Shown: one piece after another, positions 1-8,556 of the stretch
Position numbering within the stretch: the first letter of the stretch is position 1
How the letters are laid out: each line of letters starts with the position of its first letter
DNA from: Bacteroidetes bacterium UBA4416
GTDB lineage: Bacteria > Bacteroidota > Bacteroidia > B-17B0 > Aurantibacillaceae
Length of the DNA stretch: 64,000 bases
NCBI GenBank assembly: GCA_002390745.1
Contig: DGQK01000069.1
Span: 1 to 64,000, forward strand
Direction of reading: 5' to 3'
Program-made: the position numbers and the translations under genes
Notes under the pieces: model-generated
What the model saw: only the letters and a program-made list of their open reading frames with translations
The model's database searches: none
What the model was told of the DNA's origin: nothing

Positions 1-158
1 CCGTAGTGCATCAGCGTGTCCAGCACCCAGGGAGTAAGCCCTTCCACCGGGCCATCATCAAATGTAAGGTAAATAACAGGAGCATCTGCCTCCATGCGCC
101 AAACGGAATTTTTATAATAGCGCCTCAGAAACTGAGGAGGACGGACTAAAAGACTCAT
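1..158 (-). CDS. Polysaccharide deacetylase family protein (N-terminal fragment, runs off the window)
   Basis: Reading leftward from the ATG at 158 gives about 52 residues, MSLLVRPPQFLRRYYKNSV and onward, reaching a TFDDGP motif near residue 38 and then a TPWVLDTL segment. TFDDGP is the first motif of the NodB / carbohydrate esterase 4 fold, where the second Asp binds the metal. Enzymes of this family remove N- or O-acetyl groups from peptidoglycan, chitin or exopolysaccharide. The gene continues beyond base 1, so the catalytic His motifs cannot be checked. A TAATTTTG box lies 15 bases upstream of the ATG. Family assignment is firm; substrate is unknown. Confidence 0.85.
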   Translation of the reverse strand, partial: MSLLVRPPQFLRRYYKNSVWRMEADAPVIYLTFDDGPVEGLTPWVLDTLMHY

Positions 159-172
159 GAAAAAATTTGCAG

Positions 173-180
173 CAAAATTA
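173..180 (-). promoter_or_regulatory. Putative Bacteroidota -7 box for the deacetylase
   Basis: The leftward strand reads TAATTTTG here, matching the Bacteroidota TAnnTTTG consensus, 14-15 bases before the ATG at 158. The upstream TTG (196-198) is only 15 bases away, shorter than usual, so support rests mainly on the -7 match. Confidence 0.4.
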
Positions 181-390
181 ATCAATTAACGGTTACAATG
201 TGTGAATGACCGTTTTTTTCGATGCATGATCAGCACTTCAGTGAGTGGACATTTCCAACCCCGAAACCTATCCTGCCACCCACATTTCATTTACATGCTC
301 TTGTCCTCCTCATAATCAGATATAGACTGCTATAGAGGGATATTATAAATAAATTTAAGTCATTAATTCATCAAATCAAGTTTAGTATAA

Positions 391-3300
391 ATGAAAAGAT
401 ATTTTACCCTTTTTATTGTCAGCTGCCTGTTTTTTTCTTCTTATGCACAAAGCAGGCACGAAGCACTTTCCTTAAGGCCTCAAAAGCTGGATGAGCAATC
501 GCATCCGAACCTGGTGTATATGGATGCCAATAAAACATTCAAACTACCAGCTGACGGGGCTTTTCTGTACAGCAGCATGGAAGGCGCAACAGGCGTAATT
601 TCTTCGGGTTACAACAATAACGAAGACCATACCGTAACGATCAAAAACGAATACCAGCGCACCATCTACCTGAAAAGCCAGTATTTTTTATGTGACAACG
701 GCGATCGCCTGGAGATCTACGACGGGCCGGACATCAACGCCCCGCTCATCAAAACCGTTTCCGGTGTTCTCGATGAAAACTTTCTCATCCTCTCCTCCGG
801 CGAATACCTGACCCTGAGGTTTACCTCCGACAACAGCGGCACGTCAAAAGGCTTCCGTTTCAGGCTGGATAACGGCCCCGCCCCACAAGGCCGGCCGGCC
901 CCGCCCCTACCCAACCCTATGGCCTGCGCCTCGACACCTGCTGCCGACGAGTGTGTGAACGCGCCGCTCATCTGCGACCTCAACGGCTATTGCGGAAATA
1001 CCAGCGGCTCGTATACGGCCGGTAATACATCGGGCCTCGGCAATTTCTGCGGCTCTATCGAAAACAATTCCTGGCTGAGCTTTGTAGCCAGCGGCACCAG
1101 CGCCTCCCTGGCGTTCAACTCCGGCGGCTGCCAGGACAACAGCTCCGGCATCCAGGCCGTGATTTATGCCTCCTCCAACTGCACCAGCTTTACCGAGGTT
1201 TCCAACTGTGAGTCGCAGGGCAACGGCTCCGGAAGCTTCACCATCACTACGAATGTAAACCTGGTTCCCGGACAAACCTATTACGTGATGATCGATGGCT
1301 TCGCCGGCAATATCTGCAGCTATACCGTATCGGCACAGGCAGGTGTAGCTCTCGGGCAGCAGATTACAGGACCTTCGCAGGTATGTCCCGGCTACAGCGC
1401 TACGCTGGGAAGCAGCTCTACAGCATCTTCTTACAGCTGGACATCAAACCCTCCCGGCACTTATCCCAACACACAAACGATTACAGTGACGCCAACCGTA
1501 ACAACCACCTACACACTCACGCTCGGGCCATCGGCCTGTACGCCAACAGGAGCCATTGTAGTAAAAACTGTCACCGTAACCAATACACTTAACCCCGCAA
1601 ACATTACGGCACCCAATCCCATTTGCATGGGAAGCAACATCAACCTTTCATCCCTCACCAACGGCGGTACTTATGCATGGACCGGCCCCGCAGGCTTTAC
1701 CGGCAATACACAAAACGTCACCGTGAACAACTGGACTGCAGCCAATAACGGGGTTTACGGGCTAACCATCAATTATGGCCCGGGTTGTGCCACAGCACCC
1801 GCCACCATTAATTTAACGGGAACGCCTTCGCCTACGATCAATCTGTCCGTCGCTCCATCGCTTACCGTATGCGCGGGGCAGGCGGTGACCATGACTGCCA
1901 GCGGCGGCACAGGCACCAACGGCTATACCTGGAACTGGAACTTACTACAGGCCACTGGCAACACCCAGTTTTGCGTCAGCATCCCTTTCGTAGGCACCAC
2001 CTGCAACAACATGCCCTTCTCCATTCCCGGAATGGCAGCAGGCCCCAACGCGACCTTTACCCCCAACCAAAGCACCCAGATTTGTGTATCCAGCGAAAAT
2101 GCAGCCGGTTGCCCGGGAAATAAATGCGTGAACATTGTTGTGCTCCCCGCTGCCTCCGGCCTCACCGTTTCGCCAACAGCTACCATCTGCCCCGGACAAA
2201 ACACAGCCTTAACTGTGAGTGGCGGAAGCACCTATACCTGGACGCCTGCCGCTACCCTGAGCTCTGCCAATGGTGCTACTGTAACAGCATCTCCGACGGT
2301 AACAACAACCTATACCGTAAGCTCACCGGGCTGCAGTACCATACAAACCAAAACCGTTCAGGTGGTGGTGAGTGGCGTGCCTCCGGCTATCGGCGCCATC
2401 AGCGGCCCAACGCTCGTCTGCGCCAACTCAACAGGCCTGACCTATTCGGTGAATAATGTTGCCTCTACCAACTATACCTGGACCGTGCCGGCAGGCGCCA
2501 GCATCACCTCCGGCGTGAATTCCAACGTAGTCACGGTTAACTTTGGATCTTCCGCAGGTACAGTTTCTGTTGTGGCTGTGGCAAGCTGCGGAACAGCCAC
2601 TGCAAGCATTAACGTCGCGCTGAGCCCGGCGCTTAACCTCACCGTCACACCTGCCAGCTCTAATATTTGTGTGGGCGGTACGGTTGCCCTCAATGCCAGC
2701 GGTGCCACCAGCTATACCTGGTCACCGGCCGCCTCGCTCAGCTCCGCTAACGGCGCTACTGTCACCGCCAGTCCAACAACAGCTACGACCTATACGGTGA
2801 TCGGTGCTACCGGAACCTGCACCGGCTCTGCCACGGCCAACATCTCAATGAACGGCGCCTTAAGCTTAACTGTGACTGCCAATACACCGACCGTTTGCCC
2901 GGGCGCATCGGCATTGCTGAACGTTACAGGCGCCACCAGCTATACCTGGGCCAACGCATCTACCCTGAGCGCCTCCACCGGTACAGGAGTTACCGCGTCG
3001 CCCGTTGCCAATACCATCTACACCGTAACCGGCTCTACAGCCGGCTGCACGGGCACGGCAACCATCGCCGTCAATATCACCACAGTAGGATGCATCCCTA
3101 CCTCCTGCAACCTGGCGGCCATACGGTCCGCATTAACCTCTGCCGGAAATGTCGAGCTCCTAGGCATGAACAATACGTGCAGCCTTTATTTCATCAATCC
3201 ACAATTCATGTCAGGCCCGCAGGCACAGGCCTATGCGCAAACCTTCGGAGCCAACCTCATTTCCGTGCAATCCGCAGCAGAGAATGCCGATCTCCTGCAG

Positions 3301-6300
3301 GCCCTGTCGAACCAGGGATACGCCGGGCAGGTGATCTGGATTGGCTTTACGGATGCTGCGCTGGAGGGAACCTTCGTATGGTACGACAGCGCTCCGGTAA
3401 CCTACTCCAACTGGGCACCCGGAGAACCAAACAATGCCGGAGGCAACGAGAACTGCACGCAAATTTATCCTGATGGCACCTGGAATGACCTCAACTGCAA
3501 CGGATACAATTCCTTATCGGTGATTGAAGTCAATCTCTGTCCGCAGGTAAGCATTGCCAATGTACCGGTTCACTGCCCGAATACCAATGTTACGCTCAAT
3601 GCAAGCACTATTCTCGGCTCACCGAGCTACACTTATACCTGGCTGCAGTCAGGAACAGAAACGTTTACCAATACCAGCGCTCCCGGCAATACCGACCAGA
3701 TCACCGTAAGCTCCACAGGCCCCAATACCTTTACGGTATATGCCCAGGACAGGTACGCCTGCCCGGCATCAACCAGCATTACGCTGAGCGTTACACCTTC
3801 TCCAACCATTACGGCCAACAGCTCTACCATTTGCCTGGGCCAGCAAAGCGCCACCCTTACCGCCAACGGAGCAGTGAGCTACACCTGGGCGCCTTCGGCT
3901 ACCCTCAGCTCTGCCAATGGCAACCCCGTGACCGCCACGCCTGCTTCCTCCACAACCTATACCATTACCGGAAGCGATGCCAATGGCTGTGTCTCCACAA
4001 AAACAACGGCAGTAACCGTGGTCAATACCCCAACGTTAGTCGCCTCACCGAACGCCACTATTTGCCCGGCAGTCAGCACCACGCTCAGCGTAAGCGGCGC
4101 CAGCACTTACACCTGGGCGCCTGCAGGATCCCTGAGCAGCTCAACGGGAAGCATCGTTACCGCCACTCCCGGAGCAACAACCGTGTATTCTATTACCGGC
4201 ACCAACAGCAACGGTTGTACGGGCACCACAACCGTACAGGTAACGGTAGCTCCCAACCCGACTGTTACTGCAACAGCCGATGCTACCATCTGCCCGGGAG
4301 CCACCACCAGTTTCACCGCCGCTGGTGCCAGCACCTACACCTGGACACCTTCTGCTACCCTTAGCTCAGCCAACGGAGCTGTTGTAACGGCAAGCCCTGT
4401 TGCCAACACCGTGTATAGCGTAACCGGCACAAACATCAGCGGCTGTACCAACAGCAGTACTGTTTCTGTAACCATTGCTCCAAATCCTACTATTACCGCA
4501 TCGGCCAGTACTACAATTTGTCCTGCCGGAAGCAGTACGCTAACCGTTAGTGGAGCCACGAACTATACCTGGTCGCCGGCTGCTTCACTCAACACAGCAA
4601 ATGGAGCTACCGTAACGGCCAGCCCGGCCGCTACAACTATTTACACCATATCCGGAGCCAATGCAACAGGTTGTGCGGGGATTACCACGGTAACCGTTAC
4701 GGTAACCCCCAACCCAACCATTACGGTCACGCCAAATGCCACCGTATGCCCCAACTCCTCCAATAGCTTAACAGCCGGCGGTGCCGGCAGCTATACCTGG
4801 AGTCCGACCGTGTTCCTTACCGGCAGCCAGTTCTCCTCTACAGTGATCTCTACGCCGACAACAAGCACCACCTATACAGTAACAGGCCTAAGCGGCATCT
4901 GCTCATCAACGGCGGCGGTCAGCCTCGTTGTATCCAATACGGTGGTGGTAAACGCCACAACGGCAACGCCGACGATCTGCCCGATGGGCTCGGCTACCCT
5001 CACGGCAAGCGGTGCTACCAATTACACCTGGACACCGGCAATAACACTGAATACAGCCAACGGCGGCACCGTAACGGCAACTCCTCCGGTCAGTGAAACC
5101 TATACGGTGATCGGCGCTACCGGCACCTGCACCAATTCGGCACAGGTAGCAGTAACGGTAACGGTCAATCCTACACTAAACGTCCCTGCCCTCACCCCCA
5201 TCTGTAACGGGGAAACTACACCCATTAGCGCTTCGGGAGCATCCACGTATTCATGGTTGCCTGCAACGGGCCTGAGTGCCACCACTGGCAGCACCGTCAA
5301 CGCCAGTCCGTCCACTACCACCATCTATACCGTAACGGGCGCTTCGGCGCTGGGCTGCCAAAGCTTCACCACGGTAACGCTCAATGTCATTCCTATCCCT
5401 ACCATTTCTGTTATTTCGGGCTCCATGAGCATTTGCGAAGGCAATAACACCAGCCTGATGGCATCCGGATCCGCCACAGGTTCCTATACCTGGTCGGCTT
5501 CACCGGCAGGCTCTATCAGCAGCGCAACGGCCAACCCGGTAACAATTACCCCAACAGTAACAACAACCTACACAGTGATTGGCACCAACGGCGTTTTACC
5601 GAAAGTATGTCCTTCCTCACAGCAGATCACCATCACCGTGATCCCAAGAAGCCGGGCAGTTGCACCCGGTCCTGTGGTGATGTGCCTGGGAGCACCTACC
5701 ACCATCAGCGCCTCCGGCGGAAATACATATTCCTGGTTACCTCCTACGGGCCTCAGCAATCCAAACGATTCCGTAACGGTGGCAAATCCGCCTGGCTCTA
5801 CCATTTATACGGTAACGGTTTCCAATAACGGGCAATGCCCCGGAACCACAACGCTTTCCGTGATCGTGAACCCACTGCCCTATGTGTACGCTGGGCAGGA
5901 TACAACCGTCAACATCGACGAAACCCTGACCCTTAACGGAACTGGTAACGTGGATGTAGGCTTCCTCGCCCCGTCCTCAACCCCACTCAACTGCAACTTC
6001 TGTAATTCTGTCGTGGTCAATCCCCAGGAATCGACCTGCTATGTCCTGATGGGCACTAACCAGTACGGCTGTATGAATACAGATACCGTATGCGTTACAG
6101 TAACCCGCGACTGGGACGTATTCATTCCGAATGCGTTTACACCTAATGCCGATAATGTAAACGATCTCTTTATTCCTGTAGGCTACGGGCTAAGTGAGAT
6201 CAGCCTCACCATCTTCAACCGCTGGGGCACGGTGATCTTCAAAAGCAACGGAGATACGATCGGCTGGGATGGCACTTCGAAAGGGAAAACCTGCGAGCAG

Positions 6301-6393
6301 GGCGTATATATTTACCAGGCAGAGATTGTTACCATGTCGGGCAATAAAGTGAAACGTACCGGCCACGTCACCCTGCTCCCTAAAATCAGGTAG
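391..6393 (+). CDS. Giant T9SS-exported adhesin with CUB-like, Ig-like repeat and C-type lectin domains
   Basis: The 2000-residue protein starts with a signal peptide (MKRYFTLFIVSCLFFSSYAQ). A CUB-like beta-sandwich follows at about residues 64-160 (LEIYDGPD motif), then a Cys-rich lectin-like region to about 315. The bulk is about 15 Ig-like repeats of 70-75 residues, each with a Cys near the start, a TYTWSPA-type core and a TTTYTVTG end. The array is interrupted at about 925-1050 by a C-type lectin domain showing EPN (1012-1014) and WND (1031-1033), the usual carbohydrate and calcium ligands. Residues about 1907-2000 form a CHU_C / type B sorting domain (FIPNAFTPNAD, IFNRWG, GWDG). It should be exported by T9SS and act as a surface adhesin. 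Its C-terminus is closely paralogous to that of the gene at 20414. No clear promoter box is visible. Ligand unknown. Confidence 0.85.
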   Translation: MKRYFTLFIVSCLFFSSYAQSRHEALSLRPQKLDEQSHPNLVYMDANKTFKLPADGAFLYSSMEGATGVISSGYNNNEDHTVTIKNEYQRTIYLKSQYFLCDNGDRLEIYDGPDINAPLIKTVSGVLDENFLILSSGEYLTLRFTSDNSGTSKGFRFRLDNGPAPQGRPAPPLPNPMACASTPAADECVNAPLICDLNGYCGNTSGSYTAGNTSGLGNFCGSIENNSWLSFVASGTSASLAFNSGGCQDNSSGIQAVIYASSNCTSFTEVSNCESQGNGSGSFTITTNVNLVPGQTYYVMIDGFAGNICSYTVSAQAGVALGQQITGPSQVCPGYSATLGSSSTASSYSWTSNPPGTYPNTQTITVTPTVTTTYTLTLGPSACTPTGAIVVKTVTVTNTLNPANITAPNPICMGSNINLSSLTNGGTYAWTGPAGFTGNTQNVTVNNWTAANNGVYGLTINYGPGCATAPATINLTGTPSPTINLSVAPSLTVCAGQAVTMTASGGTGTNGYTWNWNLLQATGNTQFCVSIPFVGTTCNNMPFSIPGMAAGPNATFTPNQSTQICVSSENAAGCPGNKCVNIVVLPAASGLTVSPTATICPGQNTALTVSGGSTYTWTPAATLSSANGATVTASPTVTTTYTVSSPGCSTIQTKTVQVVVSGVPPAIGAISGPTLVCANSTGLTYSVNNVASTNYTWTVPAGASITSGVNSNVVTVNFGSSAGTVSVVAVASCGTATASINVALSPALNLTVTPASSNICVGGTVALNASGATSYTWSPAASLSSANGATVTASPTTATTYTVIGATGTCTGSATANISMNGALSLTVTANTPTVCPGASALLNVTGATSYTWANASTLSASTGTGVTASPVANTIYTVTGSTAGCTGTATIAVNITTVGCIPTSCNLAAIRSALTSAGNVELLGMNNTCSLYFINPQFMSGPQAQAYAQTFGANLISVQSAAENADLLQALSNQGYAGQVIWIGFTDAALEGTFVWYDSAPVTYSNWAPGEPNNAGGNENCTQIYPDGTWNDLNCNGYNSLSVIEVNLCPQVSIANVPVHCPNTNVTLNASTILGSPSYTYTWLQSGTETFTNTSAPGNTDQITVSSTGPNTFTVYAQDRYACPASTSITLSVTPSPTITANSSTICLGQQSATLTANGAVSYTWAPSATLSSANGNPVTATPASSTTYTITGSDANGCVSTKTTAVTVVNTPTLVASPNATICPAVSTTLSVSGASTYTWAPAGSLSSSTGSIVTATPGATTVYSITGTNSNGCTGTTTVQVTVAPNPTVTATADATICPGATTSFTAAGASTYTWTPSATLSSANGAVVTASPVANTVYSVTGTNISGCTNSSTVSVTIAPNPTITASASTTICPAGSSTLTVSGATNYTWSPAASLNTANGATVTASPAATTIYTISGANATGCAGITTVTVTVTPNPTITVTPNATVCPNSSNSLTAGGAGSYTWSPTVFLTGSQFSSTVISTPTTSTTYTVTGLSGICSSTAAVSLVVSNTVVVNATTATPTICPMGSATLTASGATNYTWTPAITLNTANGGTVTATPPVSETYTVIGATGTCTNSAQVAVTVTVNPTLNVPALTPICNGETTPISASGASTYSWLPATGLSATTGSTVNASPSTTTIYTVTGASALGCQSFTTVTLNVIPIPTISVISGSMSICEGNNTSLMASGSATGSYTWSASPAGSISSATANPVTITPTVTTTYTVIGTNGVLPKVCPSSQQITITVIPRSRAVAPGPVVMCLGAPTTISASGGNTYSWLPPTGLSNPNDSVTVANPPGSTIYTVTVSNNGQCPGTTTLSVIVNPLPYVYAGQDTTVNIDETLTLNGTGNVDVGFLAPSSTPLNCNFCNSVVVNPQESTCYVLMGTNQYGCMNTDTVCVTVTRDWDVFIPNAFTPNADNVNDLFIPVGYGLSEISLTIFNRWGTVIFKSNGDTIGWDGTSKGKTCEQGVYIYQAEIVTMSGNKVKRTGHVTLLPKIR

Positions 6394-6410
6394 ATGTACA
6401 TTGACATATA

Positions 6411-6445
6411 AAAAAATCCCCCGCGCCACAGCACGGGGGATTTTT
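6411..6445. terminator. Bidirectional Rho-independent terminator
   Basis: AAAAAATCCCCCG and CGGGGGATTTTT arms around a short loop, with an A-run on one side and a T-run on the other. It sits between the convergent adhesin gene and the small gene at 6462, so it can serve both. Confidence 0.85.
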
Positions 6446-6461
6446 CATGATTGGAAAGCCC

Positions 6462-6746
6462 TTACAGGGAAATTTTATGGACCCTGTGAATCGGGATCAC
6501 AACCCCTTGTTTGAGGATTACACGCTTATCGGTAACACCCCACACAGTTGTCTCCACGATCTTCTTCGACAGATCATCTTCAAAATAGATTTTGATTTTG
6601 GTATGCTCAAGATTCCCGAGTGTCAGGGCCCTGTTGAGCTCTGTTTCTCTTTCCTTGATGGCTCCCTGATCCGTCAAAACTTCATTGTTAGGAAATTTCA
6701 GGGATTCGATCTTTTCCTTATCTATATTTTCAAATGTGCTTGTCAT
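6462..6746 (-). CDS. Conserved hypothetical small protein (94 aa)
   Basis: I do not recognise a named family. The protein starts MTSTFENIDKEKIESLKFP, is hydrophilic, and ends in a beta-rich segment (VWGVTDKRVILKQGVVIPIH) that looks like a small barrel or SH3-like fold. There is no signal peptide, so it is probably cytoplasmic. Longer in-frame starts exist upstream, but they run through AT-rich sequence that looks non-coding, so I chose the ATG at 6746. It lies just downstream of rlmD on the same strand with an 85-base gap. Function unknown. Confidence 0.65.
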   Translation of the reverse strand: MTSTFENIDKEKIESLKFPNNEVLTDQGAIKERETELNRALTLGNLEHTKIKIYFEDDLSKKIVETTVWGVTDKRVILKQGVVIPIHRVHKISL

Positions 6747-6831
6747 AACTGTAATTATTTGGGTTAAACTAAATGGGTTAAACCTAAAATTACATAAAAT
6801 GGTTACAGGGATTTTATAAAAGAGCTTAAAA

Positions 6832-8238
6832 TTATTTTTTAACAAGTAAAACCACGTTTTCGACATGGGCAGTCTGTGGAAACATATCCACCGGCAGAAT
6901 GCGCCTGATCTCATAAAGGTCGGTCATCATGGCCAGATCCCTGGCCTGCGTGGCCGGGTTGCAGCTTACATAGACGATCTTTTCGGGGGCTGCCTTCAAC
7001 AATACCCTTACCACATCTTCATGCATACCGGCCCGTGGCGGATCGGTAATCACCACATCGGGTTTGCCGTGCTCTGCGATAAACTGTTCATTGAGGATAT
7101 CCTTCATATCACCCGCAAAAAAGAGCGTGTTGTCAATGCCATTGAAGCTGGAGTTCACCCTGGCATCTTTTACGGCATCTTCCACGTACTCTACTCCTAT
7201 TACTTTTTTAGCCTGCCCCGATACGAAATTGGCAATGGTTCCTGTGCCCGTATAGAGGTCATATACTACCTCATTTCCTGTCAGCCCGCAGAAATCGCGG
7301 GTGATCTTATAAAGCTCATAGGCTTGTGGAGAATTGGTCTGATAGAAAGAGCGGGCGCTGATCTTGAATTTCAGGCCTTCCATTTCTTCAAAAATATGAT
7401 CGCGTCCGTAGTAGGTAATGATATCCAGGTCCTGTAGCGTATCGTTTCCTTTCTGGTTGATGGTATATTGCAAAGAAGTAATTTGCGGAAAGTTATCCTT
7501 CAGGTAATCCAGCAGGAGAGTTATATTTTCGGGTTGGTTCTCGAAGAACTGAATCACGACCATGATCTCTCCGTTGCTGGAGGTTCGGATCATCAATGTC
7601 CTCAGCAGGCCCGTTTTTTCGCGGACACCGAAAAAGCTCAGGTTATGGGCATTCGCAAAGTCGCGGATGCCATTGCGGATGGCGTTGGAAGGCTCTTCCT
7701 GGAGATAACAGGTTTTGATGTCCAGGATCTTATCGAACATCTTGGGAATGTGAAAGCCGAGGCCATTGCGGTTATCGATCTGCTCCCCGCTTTTGACCTG
7801 TTCATTGGTGAGCCACTTTTTATCGGAAAAGGAAAATTCCAGCTTATTGCGGTAATAGTAGGCTTCTTTGTTGCCGAAGATAGGCTCCAGCCTGGCAATG
7901 TCGAGTTTCCCGATGCGTGTCAGGGCATCGGCCACCGTTTTGTGTTTGAAACTGAGCTGTGTCTGGTAATCGAGATTTTGCCATTTGCAGCCACCGCAGT
8001 GCCCGAAATGCTGGCAAACAGGCACTACACGGTTTTCAGAGGGCTTCTTAATGGTTACGACATGGCCCTCGGCGTAATTGTTTTTTTTGCGTGTGATCAT
8101 CACATCCGCAATATCGCCCGGCACACCGCCATCCACAAAAATTACCATCCCGTCTATTTTTGCGACTGATTTTCCTTCGGAGGAAATATCCACGATCGGG
8201 GCATTCTCTACAAATATGTTTTTCTTTATTTTACTCAT
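6832..8238 (-). CDS. rlmD: 23S rRNA (uracil-5-)-methyltransferase RlmD/RumA family
   Basis: The 468-residue SAM-dependent enzyme methylates C5 of a uracil in 23S rRNA (U1939 in E. coli); some relatives act on tRNA. A TRAM-like OB fold spans about residues 1-65. The [4Fe-4S] cysteines are C75, C81, C84 and probably C177. The SAM-binding region is LYTGTGTIANF (328-338), the DPPRAG motif is at 399-404, and the catalytic Cys is C426 in SCNP. The conserved E460 (TAHVENVV) fits the proton-abstracting Glu. The ATG at 8238 fits the usual N-terminus; upstream in-frame sequence belongs to a repeat tract. A TATCTTTG box ends 7 bases before this ATG, giving a near-leaderless transcript. The rRNA target and exact subfamily are inferred. 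Confidence 0.88.
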   Translation of the reverse strand: MSKIKKNIFVENAPIVDISSEGKSVAKIDGMVIFVDGGVPGDIADVMITRKKNNYAEGHVVTIKKPSENRVVPVCQHFGHCGGCKWQNLDYQTQLSFKHKTVADALTRIGKLDIARLEPIFGNKEAYYYRNKLEFSFSDKKWLTNEQVKSGEQIDNRNGLGFHIPKMFDKILDIKTCYLQEEPSNAIRNGIRDFANAHNLSFFGVREKTGLLRTLMIRTSSNGEIMVVIQFFENQPENITLLLDYLKDNFPQITSLQYTINQKGNDTLQDLDIITYYGRDHIFEEMEGLKFKISARSFYQTNSPQAYELYKITRDFCGLTGNEVVYDLYTGTGTIANFVSGQAKKVIGVEYVEDAVKDARVNSSFNGIDNTLFFAGDMKDILNEQFIAEHGKPDVVITDPPRAGMHEDVVRVLLKAAPEKIVYVSCNPATQARDLAMMTDLYEIRRILPVDMFPQTAHVENVVLLVKK

Positions 8239-8245
8239 CAGGCCG

Positions 8246-8253
8246 CAAAGATA
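8246..8253 (-). promoter_or_regulatory. TAnnTTTG -7 box of rlmD
   Basis: TATCTTTG on the leftward strand, separated from the ATG by CGGCCTG. The 13-base string TATCTTTGCGGCC also occurs before the ABC-F gene (43142-43154), which supports it as a real promoter context. Confidence 0.6.
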
Positions 8254-8269
8254 AGAATTAGATGGAAGA

Positions 8270-8446
8270 AGTGACCAATGATCAGAGATTAGCGAAAAGA
8301 GGCCGTAGCAAACAGTAAGCAGTTGGCAGACAGCAGTGACGGAAAAGAAGGCAGCAAACAATGGGCATCAGACAATGGACATCAGACAATGAACGCTGGA
8401 CGATGGACATTAGACAATGGACAAAGGACAAAGGACATTAGACAAC
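8270..8446. repeat. Intergenic tandem heptamer-repeat tract
   Basis: The sequence keeps a 7-base period for about 175 bases between the divergent rlmD and OstA-like genes. The clearest part, 8357-8440, is six 14-base units (two heptamers each) of the form GACAATGGACATCA. Degenerate heptamers such as GCAGTTG, GCAGACA, GCAGTGA (8319-8339) continue in the same phase to the left. Short open frames across it have no recognisable protein. This accounts for most of the 318-base gap. Confidence 0.8.
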
Positions 8447-8556
8447 AAAAAACAGGAGCAGTATTTCATTCACCAAATTCTCTTTTCTTTCCGGTTCTTA
8501 AAAAAACATAAGTATAAGCTGATTCGGATTTATATGAGTATTTTAGCGGGGCAAAA

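Noticed and set aside
7468..8169. Long rightward open frame antisense to rlmD
   Set aside because: It mirrors the codon pattern of rlmD, whose catalytic motifs are intact; no promoter or family match.
8357..8440. CRISPR array
   Set aside because: Units are 14 bases with no spacers of regular unique sequence and no cas genes in the window.
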